Origin: JBALVO01 sp036961445
GTDB taxonomy: Bacteria > Pseudomonadota > Gammaproteobacteria > Pseudomonadales > Halieaceae
Direction of reading: 5' to 3'
NCBI GenBank assembly: GCA_036961445.1
Contig: JBALVO010000100.1
Coordinates: 1 to 13,957 of the forward strand
Length of the DNA stretch: 13,957 nt
Of the stretch, positions 8,231 to 13,872 are shown in pieces; positions within the stretch are counted from its first letter, which is position 1, and each line of letters starts with the position of its first letter. The notes beneath the pieces are model-generated. The model had not been told where the DNA came from and did not search any database. It worked only from the letters and a program-made list of their open reading frames with translations. Made by a program: the position numbers and the translations under genes.

Positions 8231-9121
8231 ATGAACATTCTTATTACCGGCGGTACCGGATTTATCGGTGCGCCGCTGGTTATCAAGCTGCTCGAGATGG
8301 GTCATAGCCTCACCGTGTTGAGCCGCCAGAGCCTGCAAAGCCGCCAGCATTTGCGTTACGTGAAATCGCTGGAGCAATTGACTGACAGCGAAGCAATCGA
8401 TGCGGTAATCAACCTGGCCGGGGCCTCGCTGGCAGATCGTCGTTGGAATGCTACATACAAGCGCGAGCTGCTTTCCAGCCGCCTGGATACCACCCGGTCA
8501 TTACTGCAACTTATGCAGCGCCTGGAGCACCCGCCGCAGGTTCTGCTAAGTGCCAGTGCTATTGGCTTGTACGGCCACCATGGCGATGAATTACTGGCTG
8601 AAGATGGTGCGATCACTCCCGGGTTTGCACAAAGCCTGTGCCAACAATGGGAAGATCTGGCGCTGCAGGCGCAGGCACTGGGTGTGCGGGTTTGCCTCCT
8701 GCGCCTGGGGGTCGTGCTGGACGCGGGCGGCGGCGCCTTTACGCAGATGGCACTGCCTTTTCGCTTTGGCCTGGGTAACTGGCTGGGACGGGGCGATCAG
8801 TGGTTGAGCTGGGTGCATCGGCGAGATGTGTTGGCCGCAATTATATTTTTGCTGGAGCAGCGACAGCTGTCAGGCCCATTCAACGTTACCGCGCCAGAGG
8901 CGGTCACCAGTCGTGGATTTTGTGACGCCATGCGAAATCACCGGCGCACGCTGTTAAACCTGCCAGTGCCAGCGCTAGTCATGCGTGTTTTGATAGGGGA
9001 AATGGCGGATGAACTATTGCTCAACGGCCAGCGGGTAGTCCCCCATGCCTTACAGCAGTCAGCGTTTAATTTCGAGTTTCCCGATATCGGTGCGGCCCTG
9101 GCTGATATGCTGCACCACTAG
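8231..9121 (+). CDS. TIGR01777-family NAD(P)-dependent epimerase/SDR-like protein
   Basis: This 296-residue protein belongs to the extended short-chain dehydrogenase fold, subgroup TIGR01777 (E. coli YfcH relatives), whose substrate is unknown. The N-terminus carries the dinucleotide motif GGTGFIG (residues 7-13). It is followed by AVINLAGASLADRRW, the LSASAIGLYG segment, the conserved QWEDLALQAQALGVRVCLLR and WLSWVHRRDV. The C-terminal DUF1731-type segment contains LNLPVPALVMRVLIGEMADELLLNGQRVVPHALQQSAFNF. The classical YxxxK pair is not present after the strand carrying SASAIG, which is normal for this subgroup. The ATG at 8231 has AGAGGG 7 bases upstream. It is convergent with the RudS-type gene and shares the four bases CTAG (9118-9121) as stop signal. 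Genes of this family recur beside photolyase and LitR-type regulators, which supports a light-stress role by inference. Confidence 0.9.
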   Translation: MNILITGGTGFIGAPLVIKLLEMGHSLTVLSRQSLQSRQHLRYVKSLEQLTDSEAIDAVINLAGASLADRRWNATYKRELLSSRLDTTRSLLQLMQRLEHPPQVLLSASAIGLYGHHGDELLAEDGAITPGFAQSLCQQWEDLALQAQALGVRVCLLRLGVVLDAGGGAFTQMALPFRFGLGNWLGRGDQWLSWVHRRDVLAAIIFLLEQRQLSGPFNVTAPEAVTSRGFCDAMRNHRRTLLNLPVPALVMRVLIGEMADELLLNGQRVVPHALQQSAFNFEFPDIGAALADMLHH

Positions 9122-10089
9122 ACCAGGTTACGTAACTGCAATTCGTCAGGGTAGGGCGCCATGAACACCTGATTGTCGATATAAGCATTGGGGTTATTGG
9201 CAAAATGATGCCTGAGCATAGTGACGGGTACAACCAGCGGTATGTGGCCTAGCCTGTATTGTTCGATCAGGTCTTTTAAGCGCTGTCTTTCAGCGCCCAT
9301 TACCGTGCGTTTTAGATAGCCCGACAAATGATACAAAACGTTGCTGTGGCTGCGGCGGGTAGCACGATGGCTCAAGGCCGACATTAGCGCCTTGATGAAC
9401 TGCGTCGCCAATTCCTCTATGGGTTGTTGTCCTGCGCTTGCCAGCATACGCCCCACTGATTTATAGCTCGGTACGTGATGGGCCATCACCAGGTATTTGT
9501 AGCGGCTGTAAAATGCAATCAGCTTATGCGCCGTAATGCCTTGGTCACACAGGGTTTTCCAATCGTGATAGGTGTAGGCCCGGGTAATGAAGCTCTCGCG
9601 CAAGCTCGGGTCATTAAGTCGACCATCATCTTCCAGAGGTAACAGCGGGTCTGCCACACTTAGCGCTGCTGCAAATATTCCCTGCTGGTCAGACGCTACG
9701 CCATAGCCATTGTCCGCATAGCGTTTCACACGCTCATAGCCACAACTTGGGCTGCCCTTTACCAGAATATAGCCGCAGAGCTCCGGCGCGAGAGATACTA
9801 CGGTGGCGGCGTAAGCAGCCAGTGCTTGCGTATAGTCATTCTGGTGAGTCTCTACGTCCAGCGCGCGCACGCTATCTTCGGAACCCACCAGGTGTATTGG
9901 TGCTCTGGGAACCCCCATGCCGATACCCATTTCCGGGCAAAAAGCTCGCATCTCGAAATTTTCTGTAATGCCGCGCACATACTGGTTCGGGCTTTTGGTC
10001 TGCTTGTTATAGCGTACGGCATTGCCAGCAAGGCATGACCCAATGCCCATAACGGGTCGTGGCGTGGTAATGCTGGTCTGATCTGTCAT
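9118..10089 (-). CDS. rudS: TudS (DUF523)-DUF1722 two-domain protein, RudS-type tRNA 4-thiouridine desulfidase
   Basis: The 323-residue protein has an N-terminal DUF523/TudS domain (about 13-165) and a C-terminal DUF1722 (YbgA) domain (about 185-320). TudS proteins use a [4Fe-4S] cluster held by three cysteines to remove sulfur from thiouracil. Three suitably placed cysteines are visible: C19 (GSCLAG), C51 (AFCPEMG) and C116 (GSPSCGYE). The DUF1722 part shows HKLIAFYSRYKYLVMAHH, SNVLYHLSGYLKR and the C-terminal YIDNQVFMAPYPDELQLRN. This architecture is that described for RudS, which converts 4-thiouridine in tRNA to uridine. 4-Thiouridine at position 8 is the near-UV chromophore of bacterial tRNA, so a place beside photolyase and a LitR-like regulator fits. 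The ATG at 10089 has no strong ribosome site. The gene is divergent from the MerR gene. Architecture is sure; activity is inferred. Confidence 0.88.
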   Translation of the reverse strand: MTDQTSITTPRPVMGIGSCLAGNAVRYNKQTKSPNQYVRGITENFEMRAFCPEMGIGMGVPRAPIHLVGSEDSVRALDVETHQNDYTQALAAYAATVVSLAPELCGYILVKGSPSCGYERVKRYADNGYGVASDQQGIFAAALSVADPLLPLEDDGRLNDPSLRESFITRAYTYHDWKTLCDQGITAHKLIAFYSRYKYLVMAHHVPSYKSVGRMLASAGQQPIEELATQFIKALMSALSHRATRRSHSNVLYHLSGYLKRTVMGAERQRLKDLIEQYRLGHIPLVVPVTMLRHHFANNPNAYIDNQVFMAPYPDELQLRNLV

Positions 10090-10370
10090 GCGGGTGGTAT
10101 CTCTGACGATTGCATTCCGACATTACAAGTACGGCGTTCCCGGCGCAACTATTGCGCAGAGATTACGCGGTAATGAACATTGACGCTGCAGGTTGCCGCA
10201 GTGTGACTGGGCGTTGCAGTGCAGATCGCTGTAATTGTCACCTGCATTCGGTGGTGCCTTGGTTGCAATTGCAGTCGGTTTGTCCAATAAATGCTGCGTC
10301 AAAAGCTGGTCGGCTAATCCAGTGGCGCCTTAACTGCGTAATCTCTAGGAATCTACATGAGGTACACAGC
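10090..10370. promoter_or_regulatory. Divergent control region between the RudS-type and MerR genes
   Basis: This 281-base gap should hold both promoters. For the minus strand, TGTAAT (10127-10122) is a 5/6 match to a -10 box but lacks a well-spaced -35. For the plus strand see the separate candidate at 10263-10291. A perfect 10-base palindrome TGCAATTGCA lies at 10264-10273 and overlaps that -35 box, a possible operator. GCAG/CTGC half-sites are frequent between 10180 and 10275. I found no TGTACA-type LitR box and no ECF-type TGATCC/CGTA pair here. A long open frame continuing upstream of the MerR start through this gap starts with TTG without a ribosome site and is not considered coding. 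Confidence 0.4.
10263..10291 (+). promoter_or_regulatory. Candidate sigma-70 promoter of the MerR gene
   Basis: TTGCAA (10263-10268) and AATAAA (10286-10291) are spaced by 17 bases. The -10 match is weak. A palindrome covers the -35 box, which would suit repression by a dimeric regulator such as the gene's own product; this is inference. Confidence 0.3.
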
Positions 10371-11372
10371 ATGCAAAACCCGGATCTGGAACCCCGCCCG
10401 TTGTACGCCATTGGTACTGTGGCGCGCCTTAGTGGCGTAAAGCCCGATACATTGCGTGTTTGGGAAAGGCGTCATGGCCTGGGTGCCAGTCTTAAATCGG
10501 CTACCGGCAGGAGACAATACACACAGTCGGACCTGGAGCATCTGCAGCTGATTGCGGCACTGGTTAGCTCTGGTTCCAGAATAGGCGAAATTGCCTCCGC
10601 ACCACGTAAGACGCTTGAGGTTTTACTGCGTGACCAGGGCAAGGCGGGCAGGGCGGCAATCTCCACGCCAAAGCCCAAGTCCTTATTTATTGGCGAGGGT
10701 TTGTGCGATTGGCTGGATGAGCATCAGGGCTGTTTGGTTAATGTAAATGCGTTACTTGCTCGATGCCCATTGGGGACAAACTTCTCCACTGACCTGGACG
10801 AGGTAGACGCGCTGATTGTAGAGTGTACGACGCTCGCGACCTCGCAGGTTGCCCGCATCAACGCCCTGGCTGCGAAACTCAAGCCCAAACGAATTTTGGT
10901 TATGTATCAGTTCTGTAACGAACGTTGGTTGCAGGAACTCAAAGGGCAGGATATTACAGCGATTTCATTTCCACCGGACCCTGCCTACCTTGCTTTTGAG
11001 CTGGGACATATTGCCACCGAACAGGCCACCGGTCTTGGGGAGGGTAACCTGGGGCAGCTCGTGTCTGCAAAACCGGCACAATTTTCCTCAGCGGAGTTAT
11101 CGGCGGCACGGCAGCTGCAGAGCGAGATAAATTGCGAGTGTCCTCGACACATTTCGGATCTCATCCTTGCGTTAGCAAATTTTGAGGAATATTCCGCTGA
11201 GTGTTCTGTAGAGAATTGGCACGATGCTGCGGTGCACTCCTGCATATACGCGTATACCGGACAAGCCCGCTGGTTAATGGAGAAGGCACTCAGTGCGGTG
11301 CTGGAAACCCGCAGAGCGGAACTGACGCAGGTAATGCAGCACGATAGTGCCAGCCTGGACGATGCGGCCTGA
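10371..11372 (+). CDS. MerR-family transcriptional regulator, class II LitR-like
   Basis: This 333-residue regulator has an N-terminal MerR winged helix (about 12-80) with LRVWERRHGL and GRRQYTQSDLEHL, the form seen in CarA/CarH/LitR light regulators. Residues about 100-200 look like a Rossmann-type alpha/beta domain (KSLFIGEG, DALIVECTT, KRILVMYQF, TAISFP). They lack the cobalamin DxHxxG motif and the preceding four-helix bundle; DEHQG at 116-120 is one residue short. The C-terminal helical part carries C255-x-C257-P-x-H260, FEEYSAEC (C278) and H289. In Pseudomonas putida, B12-free class II LitR proteins repress photolyase and related genes and work with a separate short LOV protein; assignment to that class is my inference. 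I chose the ATG at 10371 because GAGG (10359-10362) lies 8 bases upstream and homology begins just after. It is the likely regulator of the neighbouring light genes. No LOV gene is in the window. Confidence 0.85.
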   Translation: MQNPDLEPRPLYAIGTVARLSGVKPDTLRVWERRHGLGASLKSATGRRQYTQSDLEHLQLIAALVSSGSRIGEIASAPRKTLEVLLRDQGKAGRAAISTPKPKSLFIGEGLCDWLDEHQGCLVNVNALLARCPLGTNFSTDLDEVDALIVECTTLATSQVARINALAAKLKPKRILVMYQFCNERWLQELKGQDITAISFPPDPAYLAFELGHIATEQATGLGEGNLGQLVSAKPAQFSSAELSAARQLQSEINCECPRHISDLILALANFEEYSAECSVENWHDAAVHSCIYAYTGQARWLMEKALSAVLETRRAELTQVMQHDSASLDDAA

Positions 11373-11413
11373 ATGTTGATCAGTTGAGCGACAACCTGGA
11401 TTGCGGGTATTGG

Positions 11414-11441
11414 TTACACACGCTCAGGAACTCGATAGAAT
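11414..11441 (+). promoter_or_regulatory. Candidate sigma-70 promoter of the small membrane protein/lipoprotein pair
   Basis: TAGAAT at 11436-11441 is a 5/6 match to the -10 box. The -35 (TTACAC at 11414-11419, 16-base spacer) is poor. The predicted start is near 11448, about 45 bases before the ATG at 11493. Confidence 0.3.
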
Positions 11442-11492
11442 AAGCGCTTTATGACCGTGGGAAATATCCATGGCAACTGCACAGGAGTGCTT

Positions 11493-11660
11493 ATGTCAAA
11501 AAGCGGACGACTTCTAGGCCTGGCCCTTGCGCTGGTCATGTTGGTATTTAGCGGCTATATGTTTTTGCAAACCGGTGACTGGGTCGCCGCTGTTTTTGTT
11601 CTGGGTAGTTTGGGCTATGCGCTTTTTTTCCTGTCTACCGCAAGGAGTAATAGCTCTTGA
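11493..11660 (+). CDS. Small two-helix membrane protein of unknown function
   Basis: This is a 55-residue protein with two predicted membrane helices, about residues 6-24 (LLGLALALVMLVFSGYMFL) and 30-47 (VAAVFVLGSLGYALFFL), joined by the short turn QTGDW, and a polar tail. I chose the ATG at 11493 because AGGAG at 11483-11487 sits 5 bases upstream. An in-frame ATG at 11451 has no such site. Its stop overlaps the TTG start of the lipoprotein gene (TTGA, 11657-11660), so the two are translationally coupled. I do not recognise the family; a helical hairpin in the inner membrane is all that can be said. Confidence 0.65.
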   Translation: MSKSGRLLGLALALVMLVFSGYMFLQTGDWVAAVFVLGSLGYALFFLSTARSNSS

Positions 11661-12127
11661 ACAAGAGCAGGTCGGGAACACTGACTCTGTCTGTGTTGGT
11701 GATTCTGTGTTGCCTACTTAACGGCTGCGCCAGCATTACCCCGGAACTGGATCCACCCAAGGTAACACTGGAAAGTTTTCGGGCCCTTCCGGTGGCAGGC
11801 ACTGCACCCAGGTTCGAGATAAAATTGCGCGTGGCCAATCCCAATAAACAGACCCTGGATATTGCCGGGATTAGCTACACTGTTGAGATTCTTGATAAAG
11901 AACTGCTCAGCGGAGTGAGCAATGATATTCCGGTTATCGAAGGCTACACTGAAGAAGTCGTTACCCTGGAGGCGGGCTTGCAGCTCTTTCAGTTAATGCG
12001 ATTGCTTACCAGCCTTGGCACGACGGCGACCGAAAGTCTCGAGTACAAGTTCTCAGCGAAAATCGATTTTAACGGTTTCGTGCCCACTCAGCGCATTGAG
12101 GAAAGCGGCGAGATCACCCTGCGATAG
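11657..12127 (+). CDS. LEA14-like (LEA type 2/WHy domain) lipoprotein
   Basis: This 156-residue protein has a lipoprotein signal (residues 1-23) with lipobox LLNGC, so C24 would be acylated and the protein anchored to a membrane facing the periplasm. Residues about 30-155 form a LEA type 2/WHy domain: PKVTLESFRALPVAG, the family hallmark FEIKLRVANPNKQTLDIAGISYTV (45-80 region) and a closing strand GEITLR. Such proteins are linked to desiccation or stress in plants and are widespread but uncharacterised in bacteria. The start is TTG at 11657, with AAGGAG at 11642-11647 nine bases upstream; no better ATG precedes the signal peptide. The TTG overlaps the TGA of the upstream small gene, so the pair is one operon. 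It is convergent with the transporter gene. Confidence 0.87.
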   Translation: MNKSRSGTLTLSVLVILCCLLNGCASITPELDPPKVTLESFRALPVAGTAPRFEIKLRVANPNKQTLDIAGISYTVEILDKELLSGVSNDIPVIEGYTEEVVTLEAGLQLFQLMRLLTSLGTTATESLEYKFSAKIDFNGFVPTQRIEESGEITLR

Positions 12128-12159
12128 AGCCAGGGTGCCTGCGTAGCGTCGCCCTGGCT
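12128..12159. terminator. Hairpin between convergent genes, candidate bidirectional terminator
   Basis: AGCCAGGG (12128-12135) and CCCTGGCT (12152-12159) form a perfect 8-bp stem with a 16-base loop, immediately after the lipoprotein stop and just before the transporter stop. Neither strand has a proper T-run after the stem (AATTCAG on plus), so it may pause or stabilise RNA ends rather than act as a strong intrinsic terminator. Confidence 0.5.
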
Positions 12160-12162
12160 AAT

Positions 12163-13515
12163 TCAGCTCCACAGTGTCTGAGCGAAGATGGCCAGTATGA
12201 TTACCGGGCATACCAGCTTCACGTACCAGGGCCATATCTTCCAGAATATGCCGTTCTCCGCGTCGGGATTGCCTTTGCGGACCTCTTGTAAAAGTGTGTC
12301 CCGGTGCCACACCCAGCCGGCGTAAATACAAAACATGAAGCCCAGCAGGGGTTGGCTGTAACGTGTGGTAAACGCAATAACCAGGCCGAACAGGCTTTCG
12401 AAGTTCAACAGGATAAGGCAGCTGACAGCGGCAATACTGCCGCCGATAGTGTAAACGGCAGTTGATCTGTTCAAGCCATGCTCTTCAATGGCGTAAGCCA
12501 CCGGCACTTCCAGCATGGATATAGAGGAGGTTAGTGCGGCAATACCCATCAGGAAAAAGAAAGTAAACGAAACGATAACCCCGGCATAGCCCATGGTACT
12601 GAACAGTTCTGGCAGTACCGTAAAAATCAGTGTGTCCTCAGAGATTAGCTCGCCGCTCGCGGTGAAAATATCCACCCCATTGTGCAGGGCAACGTACATT
12701 GCCGGTAACACCAAAAAGCCGGCCATTACCGCGATCGATATATCAACCAGCGTAACCATGCCGCCAACGACGGGCAGGTTTTCTTCATCACTGATATAGG
12801 ACCCATAGATCAGCATGGTGCCGACGCCCAGTGAGAGCGAGAAAAAGGCAGAGCCCATGGCAGAAACTATCAATTTTGGCGACAGCGCCCGTTCAAAATC
12901 CGGCAGCAGGTAAATTTTCAGGCCGTCCATTGCGCCATCCAGCGTCAGTACATAAGCGACCAGCAGGAACAGGGTGAGCAGCAGGGCAGGCATGAGTCGG
13001 GCGGACCAGCGCTCTATGCCATCCTTTACCCCGGCGGAGATGATGCCAATGGTGAATAACATGAAAATGACCATGAACAGCAAATTTCGCGATAAGCTAA
13101 ACGATGTCAACCATGACGATAGCTCCGTTAATCCCAGTAATGCTGTTAGGGAAGACAGACAAAAAGCGATCATCCAGCCCGCGACAATGGCGTAAAAGCT
13201 GAGAATAAGACCGGCAACAATGAAACCGATCACGCCGGTGGCTGCACCGATCCTGCGCAATAGATTGTTAGGGGAAATCAGGCGCAGTGCGCTCACCGCA
13301 TTGGCGTGCGCATGGCGGCCAATGATCAGTTCCGCCATCAGGGCGGGATAGGCCAGGGTAAAGGCCAGTATCAGGTAGACCAATAAAAAAGCGGCGCCGC
13401 CGTTACTGGCTGCCTGCGTAGGAAAGCCCCAGATATTCCCCAACCCCACCGCGCTGCCGGCGGCGGCCATTACGAATCCAAAGCGGGAGCTGAATTCTCC
13501 CCGAGCTGAAGCCAT
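12163..13515 (-). CDS. Sodium-dependent transporter, neurotransmitter:sodium symporter (SNF/LeuT) family
   Basis: This 450-residue inner-membrane protein should import an amino acid or related solute with sodium. TM1 carries the unwound sodium and substrate segment AAAGSAVGLGNIWGFPTQAA (about 17-36), followed by NGGAAFLLVYLI. About 11-12 hydrophobic helices follow, including LGVGTMLIYGSYI (TM6 region) and FFFLMGIAALTSSISMLEVPVAY (TM8, Ser/Thr-rich sodium site). Length is normal for bacterial members. LeuT Arg30, the outer gate residue, is Gly30 here, and no acidic residue is evident in the TM10 segment (SLFGLVIAFTTRYSQPLLG). ATG at 13515 is preceded by AAGGG 6 bases upstream. The gene is single, convergent with the lipoprotein gene and divergent from the tRNA-Leu region. 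The substrate cannot be predicted. Confidence 0.93.
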   Translation of the reverse strand: MASARGEFSSRFGFVMAAAGSAVGLGNIWGFPTQAASNGGAAFLLVYLILAFTLAYPALMAELIIGRHAHANAVSALRLISPNNLLRRIGAATGVIGFIVAGLILSFYAIVAGWMIAFCLSSLTALLGLTELSSWLTSFSLSRNLLFMVIFMLFTIGIISAGVKDGIERWSARLMPALLLTLFLLVAYVLTLDGAMDGLKIYLLPDFERALSPKLIVSAMGSAFFSLSLGVGTMLIYGSYISDEENLPVVGGMVTLVDISIAVMAGFLVLPAMYVALHNGVDIFTASGELISEDTLIFTVLPELFSTMGYAGVIVSFTFFFLMGIAALTSSISMLEVPVAYAIEEHGLNRSTAVYTIGGSIAAVSCLILLNFESLFGLVIAFTTRYSQPLLGFMFCIYAGWVWHRDTLLQEVRKGNPDAENGIFWKIWPWYVKLVCPVIILAIFAQTLWS

Positions 13516-13548
13516 GGTTTACCCTTGGTGATTTGTTATTTAGGCAGA

Positions 13549-13575
13549 AGTGTAGCACGAAGCACAATTTTGCAA
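13549..13575 (-). promoter_or_regulatory. Candidate promoter of the sodium symporter gene
   Basis: On the minus strand TTGCAA (13575-13570) and TACACT (13554-13549) are spaced by 15 bases. TG one base before the -10 gives an extended -10 (TGCTACACT), which could offset the short spacer. The start would be near 13542, about 27 bases before the ATG. Confidence 0.3.
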
Positions 13576-13666
13576 CGGCAGATAAATTCGGGAAATAGGC
13601 CCTGGCTGCAAAGGGGCCGAATCAAAGATGCAGGGCGCAACCAACAGACACAGAAATCAATAGGTG

Positions 13667-13697
13667 TTGCCTCAAATTGTAGAAATTATGCTATGAT
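13667..13697 (+). promoter_or_regulatory. Promoter of the disrupted tRNA-Leu gene
   Basis: TATGAT at 13692-13697 (5/6) is preceded by TG at 13689-13690, forming an extended -10. TTGCCT at 13667-13672 (4/6) lies 19 bases upstream. A GC-rich segment TCCGCCGCCC follows the -10, as in stringently controlled stable-RNA promoters. Transcription from about 13704 would run through the broken tRNA and possibly into the complete tRNA-Leu 176 bases downstream of the -10. Confidence 0.55.
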
Positions 13698-13740
13698 TCC
13701 GCCGCCCTCGAAATGGGGGCTGGCATGCGGTTTGATCCAT

Positions 13741-13785
13741 GCCCGGGTGGTGAAATTGGTAGACACAGGGGACTTAAAATCCTCG
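13741..13785 (+). pseudogene. 5' half of a disrupted tRNA-Leu(TAA) gene
   Basis: The sequence has a full 5' acceptor strand GCCCGGG, a leucine-type D-arm (TGGTGAAATTGGTAGACACA) and an anticodon arm GGGGA-CTTAAAA-TCCTC at 13768-13784 with anticodon TAA. It then stops matching a tRNA: variable arm, T-arm and 3' acceptor strand are missing and an AT-rich sequence follows. GTACCA at 13791-13796 resembles a tRNA 3' tail, but the bases before it cannot pair with GCCCGGG. The gene therefore cannot give a functional tRNA. The break just beyond the anticodon stem fits insertion of a mobile element that targets the anticodon arm. Confidence 0.8.
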
Positions 13786-13872
13786 TATGTTGTACCAAAA
13801 GTATAATAAAAACATATAGATAGGGCTTATCAATAAATATATGTAGCAAGTATGTAGCAGATTATGATTTTT
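13786..13872. other. AT-rich junction between broken and complete tRNA-Leu genes
   Basis: These 87 bases are clearly richer in A and T than the rest of the window. They hold a perfect TATAAT at 13802-13807 without an evident -35, and two direct copies of TATGTAGCA. No gene fits. I read it as the inner end of an integrated element, perhaps with a promoter for the following tRNA. Confidence 0.5.
13840..13859 (+). repeat. Direct repeat TATGTAGCA x2, possible recombinase arm sites
   Basis: TATGTAGCA occurs at 13840-13848 and 13851-13859, a period of 11 bases or one helical turn. Short helically phased direct repeats close to a broken tRNA are typical of arm-type binding sites of tyrosine recombinases; this role is inferred. 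Confidence 0.5.

Noticed and set aside
10110..10370. Upstream in-frame extension of the MerR protein with several cysteines
   Set aside because: It begins with TTG without ribosome site and covers a divergent promoter region. The ATG at 10371 has a ribosome site and MerR homology begins right after it.
13586..13622. Inverted repeat ATTCGG/CCGAAT with inner GGCCC/GGGCC
   Set aside because: The two stems share bases and cannot form together, and no T-run follows, so no terminator or riboswitch is supported.
13733..13738. TGATCC before the broken tRNA-Leu as an ECF -35 element
   Set aside because: No CGTA-type -10 at the right distance; the extended -10 promoter upstream explains tRNA expression better.
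13525..13806. 93-codon open frame across the tRNA-Leu promoter and broken tRNA
   Set aside because: It spans RNA-gene and promoter sequence and has no protein-like features.
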